Positions 33,446-42,226 of a DNA stretch of 64,000 bases are shown here, piece by piece. The stretch lies in NCBI GenBank assembly GCA_965203135.1, contig CBDBBO010000002.1, forward strand, positions 868,001 through 932,000, in the 5' to 3' direction. The notes beneath the pieces are model-generated. The model was not told the origin of the DNA. It made no database searches and was given only the letters and a program-made list of their open reading frames with translations. Both the position numbers and the translations under genes were made by a program. The first letter of the stretch is position 1, and the number at the start of each line of letters is the position of its first letter. This stretch comes from CATOSD01 sp965203135 (GTDB taxonomy: Bacteria > Chloroflexota > Dehalococcoidia > Lucifugimonadales > CATOSD01).

Positions 33446-34663
33446 TTGGCCGCAAACATCGAACTGATTCCAGACGGAAGCGTAACTTCCGCGGCCGGAT
33501 TCGTCGCGGGCGGAACGTACGCGGGCCTCAAGACTCAGGGGGAGGGCGTGCTCGACCTCGGTATCCTGCTCTCCGAGCGACCCGCCTCTCTCGCGGCAAC
33601 CTTCTCCACGAACCGGATTCTCTCTCCCTCTGTCACGGTGAGCCGCGTACGCGCGGAGCGCGGGTCTGCACGTGGTGTAGTCGCCAACAGCGGCTGCGCG
33701 AACTGTAGCGTCGGAGACCAGGGCCGCATGGACGCCGAGGAGATGGTAGCCCTGGCCGCGGCACACGTGGGCGTGGACCCGCAGGAGGTTCTGGTCGCCA
33801 GCACCGGGATGATCGGCGTCGAACTGCCGATGGGGTTGATTCGCCAGCACATGGGCGACCTGGAGCTCAGCGCGGACGGAGGCCACGCCTTCGCGGAATC
33901 GATAAGGACGACGGACTCGCGCCGCAAGGACTTAGCCGTGAGCGTGGAACTGGACGGCCGGACAGTGACGCTGGGGGGCGCGGCAAAGGGCGTGGGCATG
34001 ATTCATCCCAACATGGCCACCATGCTGTGCTTCATCGCGACCGACGCCCCCGTCGAACAGGGCTTTCTGCAGGCCGCTTTGAGCGAGGCGGTCTCCTTGA
34101 GCTTCAACATGATCGACGTGGACGGCGACCAGAGCACGAACGACACCGTGCTCGTGTTCGCGAACGGCGCGGCGGGCGGACCGACGATCGACGCGGGGGC
34201 GGCCGGCGCGCCGGACTTCCAGGAGGCGCTGACCTACGTCTGCACCGAGCTGGCGAAGGAGCTTGTGCGTGACGGTGAGGGAGCGCAGCGGCTGATCGAG
34301 GTCGACGTGAACGGCGCGGCGAGCGAGTCCGACGCCCGCGTGGCGGCCCGGGAGATCGCCGGATCCTTGCTGGTCAAGGCCGCTGTGCACGGCCGGGACC
34401 CCAACTGGGGCCGCATCATGATGGCGCTCGGCAAGAGCGGCGCCGACATGGACGAGTCCAAGATACAACTCTTCATCAATGGCATCCAGATTGTCCACGA
34501 GGGCAAGGCCATACCCTACTCCCTGGACGCCGTCGTGGGATCGATGGGCGGCAGCGAGGTGTCCTTCAGGGTAGAATTGGATATCGGGACCGGCAGCGCC
34601 CGGGCATGGGGATGCGACCTGACCGAGGAGTACGTGACCTTCAACTCGGCCTACAGCACCTAG
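33446..34663 (+). CDS. argJ: Glutamate N-acetyltransferase / amino-acid acetyltransferase
   Basis: This ArgJ protein (405 residues from TTG 33446) has the autocatalytic cleavage region KGVGMIHPNMATMLCF, where the Thr of ATML becomes the N-terminal nucleophile of the beta chain. SGCANC and STGMIG are the oxyanion-hole region, and GRDPNWGRIMMALGKSG is the C-terminal signature. It transfers acetyl from N-acetylornithine to glutamate, so arginine synthesis is cyclic here. GGGAG at 33432-33436 supports the TTG start. It leads argJ-argB-UPF0182-argD. Confidence 0.93.
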   Translation: MAANIELIPDGSVTSAAGFVAGGTYAGLKTQGEGVLDLGILLSERPASLAATFSTNRILSPSVTVSRVRAERGSARGVVANSGCANCSVGDQGRMDAEEMVALAAAHVGVDPQEVLVASTGMIGVELPMGLIRQHMGDLELSADGGHAFAESIRTTDSRRKDLAVSVELDGRTVTLGGAAKGVGMIHPNMATMLCFIATDAPVEQGFLQAALSEAVSLSFNMIDVDGDQSTNDTVLVFANGAAGGPTIDAGAAGAPDFQEALTYVCTELAKELVRDGEGAQRLIEVDVNGAASESDARVAAREIAGSLLVKAAVHGRDPNWGRIMMALGKSGADMDESKIQLFINGIQIVHEGKAIPYSLDAVVGSMGGSEVSFRVELDIGTGSARAWGCDLTEEYVTFNSAYST

Positions 34664-34694
34664 GCCGCCATCACACGAGAGGAGCCTCTATCCA

Positions 34695-35467
34695 ATGGGA
34701 CGACAGTAGTCAAGATTGGCGGCAGCACGCTGGGCAGTCACGACACCACCCTCGAAGACCTCGTGGCGCTCCAGCGGGAGGGCCGCCCGGCCGTGGTGGT
34801 GCACGGCGGCGGCAAGGTGATTTCCGAGTGGATGGAGAAGCAGGGCGTCAAGCCCAAATTCGTGCGAGGATTGCGGGTTACGGACGAGCAGAGCCTGGAT
34901 ATCGCGGTGGCGGTCCTGACGGGGCTGATCAACAAGGACCTGGTGGCGTCGCTCAACGCGGCTGGCGGCAGGGCCATGGGGTTGAGCGGCGCGGACGGCG
35001 GAATGATCAAGGGAGTCGTCAAGGACCCCGAACTGGGGCTGGTGGGCACAGTAACGGAGGTCGATCCCGAGCCGATCGACGCGATGCTGCGCTCAGGTTA
35101 CATTCCCGTCATCGCCCCCGTCGCGGTACGCGCTTCCCAGGACGCCTCCCATCCACCGCTGCTGAACATCAACGCCGACACCGCCGCGGGCGAAGTGGCG
35201 GCGGCCCTTGGTGCCGAGCGGCTGGTGTTCCTCACGGACGTAGAGGGCCTGTACGACAGCTCGCGGCGCGTCATACCCCGGCTGACCGAACGCCAGGCGC
35301 GGGGCCTGATGGGTTCCAGCGTCATCGGCGGCGGCATGATTCCCAAGCTGGAGGCGTGCATCACGTCGTTGAACGGCGGCAGTACCGCACACATCGTGGA
35401 CGGTCGCCGGACCAGGGCGCTTATGGAGACGTTGAACGGCAAAGCCACAGGAACCAGGATAGGTTAG
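34695..35467 (+). CDS. argB: Acetylglutamate kinase, apparent one-base defect at the start
   Basis: The main frame encodes ArgB from VVKIGGSTLG (34706) through HGGGKVISEW, GLSGADGG, LLNINADTAAGE and GGGMIPKLEA, covering the ATP- and acetylglutamate-binding sites. No ATG, GTG or TTG exists in this frame before the essential KIGG motif. ATG 34695, with GAGAGGAG 10 nt upstream, is one frame away and meets TAG after four codons (ATGGGACGACAGTAG). A missing base near 34695-34706, or a non-standard start, is needed. Starting at GTG 34763 would remove the N-terminal substrate loop. It lies directly after argJ. Confidence 0.85.
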
Positions 35468-35474
35468 TGAGGCC

Positions 35475-38261
35475 ATGAACCCGGACTACGAGAACGGCAA
35501 CGGTTACCCCAGCGAGTTCGAACCGGAGCAGATCCCGATTCAGATTGGCGGCATCCTGAAGTGGGGCGCCGTGATCATCGGGCTGGTGGCGATATTCGTG
35601 CTGATTTCCCTCGCGCGCTCGGTGTACACCGACTGGCTGTGGTACGAATCGCTGGGCTACCGGGGCGTCTACACGAAGATACTGTTCACGCGAATCGGGT
35701 TGTTCGTCGCCGGCATGGTGATCGCGGGAATCATCTTGGCGATTAACATCTTCATCGCCTATCGAAAGTCGGACGGGCCGGTCAACGTGTCGCTGCCCGA
35801 GGACGCGGTTGACTTCCTGCGGAAGCTGGTGCTGTGGGGAAGCGTGGGCGCGGGGGTGCTGCTGAGCCTGATGTTTGGCGCGGCGCTGGCGACGCAGTGG
35901 GAGTACTTCCTGCGGTTCCTGGAGTCCGTACCCTTCGGGCAGACCGACCCGATCTACAACCTGGACCTCGGATTCTACGTGTTCGCCCTTCCCGTCTACG
36001 GGTTCGTCCAGGGGTGGATACTGGGCATTCTGATAGTGTCGGCGCTGGCCGCCCTCGCGATCTACTTCATCCGGTCGGGGCTGCGCGGAGACCGCTTCTC
36101 CATAACGCCCGCTCTCAAGGTGCATATGTCGGTGATAGGTGCGCTCATCCTGTTCACCATCGCCGCGGGACTGTTGATCGATCGCTGGGAGCTGCTGCTG
36201 TCCGAGGACGGAGCGGTGTTCGGGGCGGCCTACACCGACCTGAACGCGCGCAGGCCGGCCCTGCTGATATCGGCAATCATCGCGGTGGCGAGCGGCATAC
36301 TTCTGCTGGTCAACATCTGGCTGACGGGAATGAGGCTGTTCACGGGCGCCGTCGCGCTGTGGGTGGTCGCCTCGATTGTCCTGGGCGCCGTCTGGCCTTC
36401 CATCGTGCAGCGCTTCACGGTAACGCCCAACGAGTTCGTGAGGGAGGCGGAGTACATATCACACAACCTGAGTTACACCCGGCAGGGCTACGGTCTCGAC
36501 AACATAGATGAGCAGTTCTACCAGGCCGACAGCGCGGTTTCGTCAGAATTGATCGCGGATAACGCTCTGACCATCAACAACATCCGGTTGTGGGACTATC
36601 GCCCCTTGACCGACGTGTACCGGCAGATCCAGTTGATTCGCCCGTACTACGACTTCCTTGGCGTGGACGTGGGACGCTACACGCTGGGCGGCGCCTACCG
36701 CCAGGTGTTGCTGGCGACGCGCGAGGTCGCGCCGGACAAGCTGCAGCCGGAGTCGCAGACCTGGCTCAACCGGCACCTCTTCTACACGCACGGCATCGGC
36801 ATAGCGATGAGCCCTGTTACGGAATTCACGCCCGAGGGCAGGCCGCTGTTCTTTGCCAAGGACATCCCCGCCGACGGCGTGATTCCCATTGGCGTGGAGG
36901 GAGCGCCCGAGCCCGAGTTGGTGGTGGACAACCCGCGCATCTACTACGGCGAGAACACCGCGGACTACGTTATCGTCAAGACCAACACCGACGAGCTGGA
37001 CTTTCAGACGGAGGAGGGAGACCTCATCCGCACCAGCTACTCCGGCGACGGAGGGGTCGAGCTGTCGTCGTTCTTCCGGCGCATGGCCTACGCCTGGCAG
37101 TTCGCGGACGTGAACATCCTGATTAGCGGCGAGATTACGAGCCAGAGCCTCGTACAGTACCGGCGCCAGGTGCAGGACCGGATCAAGACTATCGCGCCGT
37201 TCCTGTGGCTGGACAGCGACCCTTACATCGTTGTCGCCGACGGACAACTGTACTGGATTCAAGACGCCTACACGGTGACTGACCACTTCCCGTACTCCGA
37301 TCCGACAGTCACGTCAGGCGAGGAGCGGATCAACTACATACGCAACAGCGTCAAGATTACGGTCGACGCCTTCAACGGCGACGTGCTGATGTACGAATGG
37401 GACTCCAGCGATCCCATCATCGCCACGTACCGAGGCATGTTCCCGGGCCTGTTCAAGTCGCAGGACGAAATGCCACCCGCGATTGCGGAACACGTACGGT
37501 ACCCCCAGGACATGTTCGACGTGCAGGCCCACAAATACACGAAGTACCACATGAAGGACCCGCAGAACTTCTATAACAACGAGGACTTGTGGGCGATTCC
37601 GAATGAGAAGTTCGGACAGGAAGAGCAGCTCCAGCCCGTCGAGTCGTACTACGTGATAATGAAGCTGCCCGGCGAGGAACGGGAGGAGTTCGTTTTGCTT
37701 CTCCCCTACACTCCCAACCAGCGCCAGAACCTAATCGGCTGGCTCGCGGCCAGGAGCGACCATGAGAACTATGGCAAGCTCGTGGCTTTCAACTTCCCGA
37801 AGGACAGGCAGATAGACGGTCCCGAGCAGGTGGAGGCCCGCATCGACAACGACCAGGACATTTCGGCCTGGTTCACGCTCCGCTGCTCCGAGGGGTCGGT
37901 CTGCATCAGGGGCAACCTGCTCGTGATACCGATCGGCGAGAGCCTGTTGTACGCCGAACCGGTCTACATCCGCGCGGAGGGCGTCAGGTTCCCGGAGCTC
38001 AAGCGCGTGATACTGGCGACCGGCGACAGGGTGGTGATGGAGGACTCGCTCAACGACGCGCTCGAGTCGCTGACCGGCTTCCAGGCGGACGCGCCCGTGG
38101 TCACAGCGCCCACGAACGGCCAGACGCCGGCGCCGTCCGTGGGCGTGGGGCTGCAACAGGAGATTGACAGCTTGCTCTCCGCCCTGGACGAACTGAAAGA
38201 CAACGTGGCAGATATCGAAGAAGCCCTTGACCGGCTGAAGGACTTAGCAGGAGGAAACTGA
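35475..38261 (+). CDS. UPF0182 family multi-pass membrane protein
   Basis: This 928-residue protein belongs to UPF0182 (COG1615). Seven hydrophobic segments occupy about the first 310 residues (for example WGAVIIGLVAIFVLISL). A large extracytoplasmic-type domain follows with the conserved YTRQGYGLDNI and PYYDFLGVDVGRY, and an acidic, coiled-coil C-terminus (QQEIDSLLSALDELKDNV). The function is unknown. It starts 8 nt after argB and its stop is separated from argD by one base, so it is firmly inside an arginine-synthesis operon. Confidence 0.9.
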   Translation: MNPDYENGNGYPSEFEPEQIPIQIGGILKWGAVIIGLVAIFVLISLARSVYTDWLWYESLGYRGVYTKILFTRIGLFVAGMVIAGIILAINIFIAYRKSDGPVNVSLPEDAVDFLRKLVLWGSVGAGVLLSLMFGAALATQWEYFLRFLESVPFGQTDPIYNLDLGFYVFALPVYGFVQGWILGILIVSALAALAIYFIRSGLRGDRFSITPALKVHMSVIGALILFTIAAGLLIDRWELLLSEDGAVFGAAYTDLNARRPALLISAIIAVASGILLLVNIWLTGMRLFTGAVALWVVASIVLGAVWPSIVQRFTVTPNEFVREAEYISHNLSYTRQGYGLDNIDEQFYQADSAVSSELIADNALTINNIRLWDYRPLTDVYRQIQLIRPYYDFLGVDVGRYTLGGAYRQVLLATREVAPDKLQPESQTWLNRHLFYTHGIGIAMSPVTEFTPEGRPLFFAKDIPADGVIPIGVEGAPEPELVVDNPRIYYGENTADYVIVKTNTDELDFQTEEGDLIRTSYSGDGGVELSSFFRRMAYAWQFADVNILISGEITSQSLVQYRRQVQDRIKTIAPFLWLDSDPYIVVADGQLYWIQDAYTVTDHFPYSDPTVTSGEERINYIRNSVKITVDAFNGDVLMYEWDSSDPIIATYRGMFPGLFKSQDEMPPAIAEHVRYPQDMFDVQAHKYTKYHMKDPQNFYNNEDLWAIPNEKFGQEEQLQPVESYYVIMKLPGEEREEFVLLLPYTPNQRQNLIGWLAARSDHENYGKLVAFNFPKDRQIDGPEQVEARIDNDQDISAWFTLRCSEGSVCIRGNLLVIPIGESLLYAEPVYIRAEGVRFPELKRVILATGDRVVMEDSLNDALESLTGFQADAPVVTAPTNGQTPAPSVGVGLQQEIDSLLSALDELKDNVADIEEALDRLKDLAGGN

Positions 38262-38262
38262 G

Positions 38263-39456
38263 ATGACAACCGATTGGAAAGACCTCGAGAGCCAGTACTA
38301 CATGTTCGTCGTCCGGCGGCAGCCCGTCGTGATCGCGCGGGGTGAGGGCACGCGAGTCTGGGACGTCGACGACAAGGAGTACCTGGACTTCACCTCCGGC
38401 TGGGCGGTCAACAACGTTGGCCACGCCAACGCGGAGGTGGCCGAGGCCATCGAGAGGCAGGCGCGCACCCTGCTTCAGACCTCCAATCAGTTCTACACCC
38501 TGCCCCAGCTCCAACTCGCCCAGATCCTTGTCGACAACAGTTGCCTGGACAAGATCTTCATCTGCAACAGCGGAGCGGAGGCCAACGAGGGCGCCATCAA
38601 GCTCGCCCGCAAGTGGGGCAAGGCCAACCGCGACGGGGCCGTTGGCATCATCACGGCGTTCAACTCGTTCCACGGCAGGACCATGATGAACGTGGCCGCG
38701 ACGGGCCAGCCTCACTACCAGCAGATATTCGAGCCGATTCCCACGGGCTTCACCCACGTCGACTACAACGACATCGAGGCGCTGAAGACGGCCACCACTG
38801 ACGAGACCTGCGCGGTGATGCTGGAGCCGGTGCAGGGCGAGGGCGGCGTCAACATCCCCAGCGTGGGATACCTGGAGCAGGTGCGCGAGTGGTGCGACGA
38901 GAACGGCCTGCTGCTCATCTTTGACGAGGTGCAGACCGGACTGGGACGGCTGGGCACGCTGTTCGGCTACCAGTCGTTCGACGTCGAGCCGGACATCATG
39001 ACGCTGGCCAAGGGGCTGGGTGGTGGAGTGCCCATCGGCGCGTTCCTCGCGAAGGACCACGCGATGGCCTTCGAGCCGGGCGACCACGGCTCCACGTTTG
39101 GCGGCAACGCGCTCACCTGCGCCGCCGCTTACGCTTCCACCAAGTACATCATCGACAACGACGTGTCCGGCAACGCCGCCGCCATGGGCGAGTACCTGGG
39201 CGCGGCGCTCAACGGACTGAAGGCCAGGCACAGCGTCATCAGCGAGGTGCGCGGCATGGGGCTGCTGTGGGCCGTACTCTTCGACTCCGACATCTCGCCG
39301 GCGGTCGTGGGCGCCTGCAACGAGGCGGGCATCCTGCTTAACCCGCTGCGCCCCAACGCCGTGCGGTTGATGCCGCCGCTCACAGTGACGAGAGAAGAGA
39401 TCGACGAGGCGATGGAGCGCCTGGAGGCGGGCCTCACCGCGGCCACGCGGGGCTAG
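38263..39456 (+). CDS. argD: Acetylornithine aminotransferase (class III PLP enzyme)
   Basis: This 397-residue class-III aminotransferase has DFTSGWAVNNVGHANAEV, CNSGAEANEGAIKLARK, FNSFHGRT, EPVQGEGGV, IFDEVQTGLGR and the PLP lysine in TLAKGLGGGVPIGA. Position after argJ and argB supports conversion of N-acetylglutamate semialdehyde to N-acetylornithine. 4-aminobutyrate or lysine-pathway transamination is possible in related enzymes. The start ATG is one base after the UPF0182 stop. Length and active-site residues are normal. Confidence 0.9.
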   Translation: MTTDWKDLESQYYMFVVRRQPVVIARGEGTRVWDVDDKEYLDFTSGWAVNNVGHANAEVAEAIERQARTLLQTSNQFYTLPQLQLAQILVDNSCLDKIFICNSGAEANEGAIKLARKWGKANRDGAVGIITAFNSFHGRTMMNVAATGQPHYQQIFEPIPTGFTHVDYNDIEALKTATTDETCAVMLEPVQGEGGVNIPSVGYLEQVREWCDENGLLLIFDEVQTGLGRLGTLFGYQSFDVEPDIMTLAKGLGGGVPIGAFLAKDHAMAFEPGDHGSTFGGNALTCAAAYASTKYIIDNDVSGNAAAMGEYLGAALNGLKARHSVISEVRGMGLLWAVLFDSDISPAVVGACNEAGILLNPLRPNAVRLMPPLTVTREEIDEAMERLEAGLTAATRG

Positions 39457-39459
39457 CTG

Positions 39460-40779
39460 TTGTTCGCCTTTGACTGGTTGGCGGGGACGTTCGGGAGAAC
39501 GTCCCCGTTATTCCTTGCGGTCGCCGCGTTGGCTGTCCTGGCCGCGGCGGCGTGCGCTGGAGGCGACGAGTCTCCGGTGACAGTGCAGGCCGCTCCGACG
39601 GCCGCTGCCACCGCTCTGCCCACCGCTGCGCCGGCGCCCACACCCACGCCTGCGCCTACCGTCACGCCGACGCCCACACCCACGCCTGCGCCTACCGCCA
39701 CGAGCGTACCAACCTCGACGCCGGCCCCGCCGTCGGCCCAAGCGGTGCTGGACGCGGTCACCGCGGCGATGAGCGGCGTCTCCACGGCGCACGTCGAAAG
39801 CGACGTAGAGGTGCACGTGGAGTCTGGCGGCACGGGCACGAGCGCGGATTTCAATATGGGACTGGTGGGAGACCTTGTAGTCCCCGACCGCTTTCACTTT
39901 ACGGTCGAGATGGCTGCCTCCGGCTTTACGGTGGAGTTCGAGATAATCGCAATCGGCAGCGACTCATACATGCGGAATCCCGTGACCGGCGAATGGGAGG
40001 CCAACGTTGAGTCGGCCATCCCAATCGGCACTGAGTCCTTTTCTATGGGGGCGTTCGGCACGGACTTCCGCCCGGAGGTCGCGGCAAGCTTCACGCTGTC
40101 TGGCATAGAGGAGCTGGACGGCGAGCGCGTCTATCATCTCAGCGGCACGGTCACTGGCGAGGACGTGGCGGAGTTGTTGGACGATCAGAGCGCGAGCCGG
40201 GGCGAGGCCGCTGTCCAGTACTGGGTGGGCGTCGACGACCATCTCGTCAGGAAGACCGAGATCTCCTTTGAGGACTCGGGCACGGACCCCCTCACCAACC
40301 TCACCTACCTGACTCAGGCTACCTACGTGACCACATTTTCGGACTACAACGCCCCCGTAACCATCGAGGCGCCGGAAGTTACGGACCAAGGCGGGCTATT
40401 CGGCTCTGACGACCAGGGCGACAGTCCCGAGACCGCCACGGCCTCCGACGACCACGGCGACAGCATGGAGACCGCCACACTGATCGAAATAGGCGACACC
40501 ATCGACGGCGAGATAGGCTTCGCGTTCGATCTCGACGCCTTCCGCTTCCCGGCGAAGGAGGGACAAAGCTACCGCATAGTGGTCACGCCAGGCACGCTGG
40601 AGGATCCCTTCGTAAACCTGTACAGCTCCGCAGCCGACATTGAGTCCTCGGATTTTAGGTCTTGGGGTGAGGACAGCGTAACCATCCTCTGGGAGCCGCT
40701 CTGGTCCGGCGACTACTTCGTTCTGGTGGAAGGCTACGGCTTGACCGGCACGTACACCGTGAGGGTCGCCATCGAGTAG
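39460..40779 (+). CDS. PT-rich lipoprotein with LppX/LprAFG-like and PPC domains
   Basis: This 439-residue secreted lipoprotein has a signal peptide and lipobox (LAVLAAAAC) followed by a Pro-Thr-rich linker (PTPTPAPTVTPTPTPTPAP). Next is a domain like the LppX_LprAFG/LolA beta-barrel (VSTAHVESDVEVHVESGG, then GIEELDGERVYHLSG), which binds lipids in mycobacteria. The C-terminal part (DSMETATLIEIGDTIDGEI to YTVRVAIE) matches the bacterial pre-peptidase PPC fold. Two 27-bp identical blocks (39635-39661, 39671-39697) encode the linker. A shorter paralog is at 58689-59594. The start TTG at 39460 is not certain; TTG 39478 is possible. Confidence 0.78.
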   Translation: MFAFDWLAGTFGRTSPLFLAVAALAVLAAAACAGGDESPVTVQAAPTAAATALPTAAPAPTPTPAPTVTPTPTPTPAPTATSVPTSTPAPPSAQAVLDAVTAAMSGVSTAHVESDVEVHVESGGTGTSADFNMGLVGDLVVPDRFHFTVEMAASGFTVEFEIIAIGSDSYMRNPVTGEWEANVESAIPIGTESFSMGAFGTDFRPEVAASFTLSGIEELDGERVYHLSGTVTGEDVAELLDDQSASRGEAAVQYWVGVDDHLVRKTEISFEDSGTDPLTNLTYLTQATYVTTFSDYNAPVTIEAPEVTDQGGLFGSDDQGDSPETATASDDHGDSMETATLIEIGDTIDGEIGFAFDLDAFRFPAKEGQSYRIVVTPGTLEDPFVNLYSSAADIESSDFRSWGEDSVTILWEPLWSGDYFVLVEGYGLTGTYTVRVAIE

Positions 40780-40811
40780 GTGGATTCGAAAACCTGCCGG
40801 GCGCATCTCGA

Positions 40812-41420
40812 TCAGCCGCCGTCGTCTCCCCTGCCCCGCCACGGCCTCTCCACGATGAGGGCGCGTATCCCAACGACCAAAGTGAGTCCCACGGCGGCCG
40901 CCACCCTCGGCCAGTCCGCCTCCCGTGCGCCTGCGGCGTCCAGCGCGAACGCCGCGCAGGCCACGGCGGCGTAGCCCACCGCTGCGCCCTCCACGGTCCG
41001 CCGCATGACCAACACGCTGATCGCGCCCACCGCCAATCCGATGGCGGCCAGAACGGGCACCAACGCGATTCCAGCTCCAATAGCCGTCGCGAGGCCCGCG
41101 CCTCCCCGAAAGCGGAGAAACACCGGCAGCCAGTGCCCCAGCACCGACGCCGCGCCCGCCGCGACCATCACGCCAAGCGGGGCGTTGACCACCCACGCCG
41201 CGGCGACCGGCAGTCCGCCCTTAACCGCGTCGGCGAGGAACACCGCGACGCCGGCCCAGCGGCCCACCTCCCGAAAGGTGTTCGCCGCGCCGGGATTGCG
41301 CGTGCCGACCTTGAACACGTCCGCACCGGCTGCTCGCGCGATCAGGTATGCAGCCGGTATCGATCCGATCAGGTAGCCGCCCACAACCAGCGCGGCGACT
41401 GTGAATATGCCAGGCTCCAT
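40812..41420 (-). CDS. Divergent PlsY-family membrane protein
   Basis: This 202-residue protein has several membrane segments and the PlsY outline: GYLIGSIPAAYLIAR, then VGTRNPGAANTFREVG and GHWLPVFLRFRGGAGLATA. PlsY moves acyl groups from acyl-phosphate to glycerol-3-phosphate. Here motif 1 has GTRN instead of GSGN, the Lys of GGKG/GGKA is Ala, and the C-terminal RHRxNIxRL motif is absent. The change is clear in the codons. It may be a non-standard acyltransferase or an inactive relative. The start is taken at ATG 41420. Confidence 0.7.
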   Translation of the reverse strand: MEPGIFTVAALVVGGYLIGSIPAAYLIARAAGADVFKVGTRNPGAANTFREVGRWAGVAVFLADAVKGGLPVAAAWVVNAPLGVMVAAGAASVLGHWLPVFLRFRGGAGLATAIGAGIALVPVLAAIGLAVGAISVLVMRRTVEGAAVGYAAVACAAFALDAAGAREADWPRVAAAVGLTLVVGIRALIVERPWRGRGDDGG

Positions 41421-41627
41421 CGCTTCACACCGTCCCATCCGGCAGGTTGACTCGATCGCTCCACACCATGCTAGCCCAAATGCGTGCGCGGTGGATAGCC
41501 GGCCTGGTGGGGCTGCGTTGTGTCGTCCAGCGAGCCTGTCTCAGACTACCGGCTGCGCCCATCCCTGAATCTTCGGTCATTCCCTTGCGTTCCACATATC
41601 GCCCAGCCAACATCTCCCGGGCGCGCC

Positions 41628-41896
41628 GGCGCGCACCCCAGCCGCACTCCATCGCCCACACCCCACCCGATCGCTCTCCTGTACCCCGGAAATTCCGTCA
41701 CTTTCCCGCGCCATCTGTTCCCCATCACTGCCCCACCCACGCCCCACGCACGCCCCGCCCCGTCCCCACGCCTGCGCCATTTCTTCCCACAAATTCGCCC
41801 CAGTCCCGCAATTTCGCCACCGCCCTTGAAGTAAACGCACATCCGTGCTATCATACTCCGCGGTAGGGCCAGATTTCAACCCCGCCCGCGGGACCG
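41628..41896 (+). repeat. Dispersed repeat, copy B
   Basis: This copy shares with 18031-18307 the CGCGCACCCC start, TCCGTCACTTTCC, the exact 21-nt block (41780-41800), CCCGCAATTT and the promoter core at 41826. The region from 41439 to the ISAs1 element at 42227 has no credible gene. It holds this repeat, two promoter cores and a 21-bp palindrome. Confidence 0.75.
41826..41854 (+). promoter_or_regulatory. Repeat-borne extended -10 promoter, copy B
   Basis: TTGAAG (41826-41831), a 17-nt spacer ending CACATCCGTGC, and TATCAT (41849-41854) with TGC before it. This is an exact structural match to the minus-strand copy at 63846-63818. It points toward hyuA but is now separated from it by the ISAs1 element. 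Confidence 0.68.
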
Positions 41897-41959
41897 ACCT
41901 CGCTGCCCGCAAAACCTGCCCGCCGGTTCCTCCGAACAGTTACCCCTGCCAAAGGGCCC

Positions 41960-41989
41960 TTGACCCGCCTCGTACATCCGTGCTACGCT
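41960..41989 (+). promoter_or_regulatory. Fourth promoter core of the same type
   Basis: TTGACC (41960-41965), an 18-nt spacer ending TACATCCGTGC, and TACGCT (41984-41989) with TGC before it. The conserved spacer end identifies it as a relative of the other three, but the -10 is weaker. Confidence 0.45.
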
Positions 41990-42174
41990 TCCCTCAACAA
42001 AGGACCGACCTACCTCCCGCCCATACGACCCACCTCCGGGGCCACCTGGGGCATTCGCACCCGTTACCGTGCGCCCAGGCCCCTCCGGCCAGACCCCGCC
42101 CGCGCACCATCCAGCTACCAAATGTCCCCAAAAGTCCCTGTCTGACACACATTTCGCCAAACCGTCGCCTGTAG

Positions 42175-42195
42175 GGGCAGGTTTCAAACCTGCCC
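42175..42195. repeat. 21-bp palindrome GGGCAGGTTT/AAACCTGCCC
   Basis: Two perfect 10-bp arms flank one C, 31 nt before the ISAs1 left end. Shorter relatives end copies A (near 18280-18298) and B (near 41868-41888) of the long repeat, so it is part of the same repeat family. Confidence 0.65.
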
Positions 42196-42226
42196 GCCCT
42201 GCCCGCTGGTCCCTTCCCTCGCAGGT

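Noticed and set aside
39635..39697. CRISPR-like short repeats
   Set aside because: The repeats are in frame, encode a Pro-Thr linker, are only two in number and have no distinct spacers.
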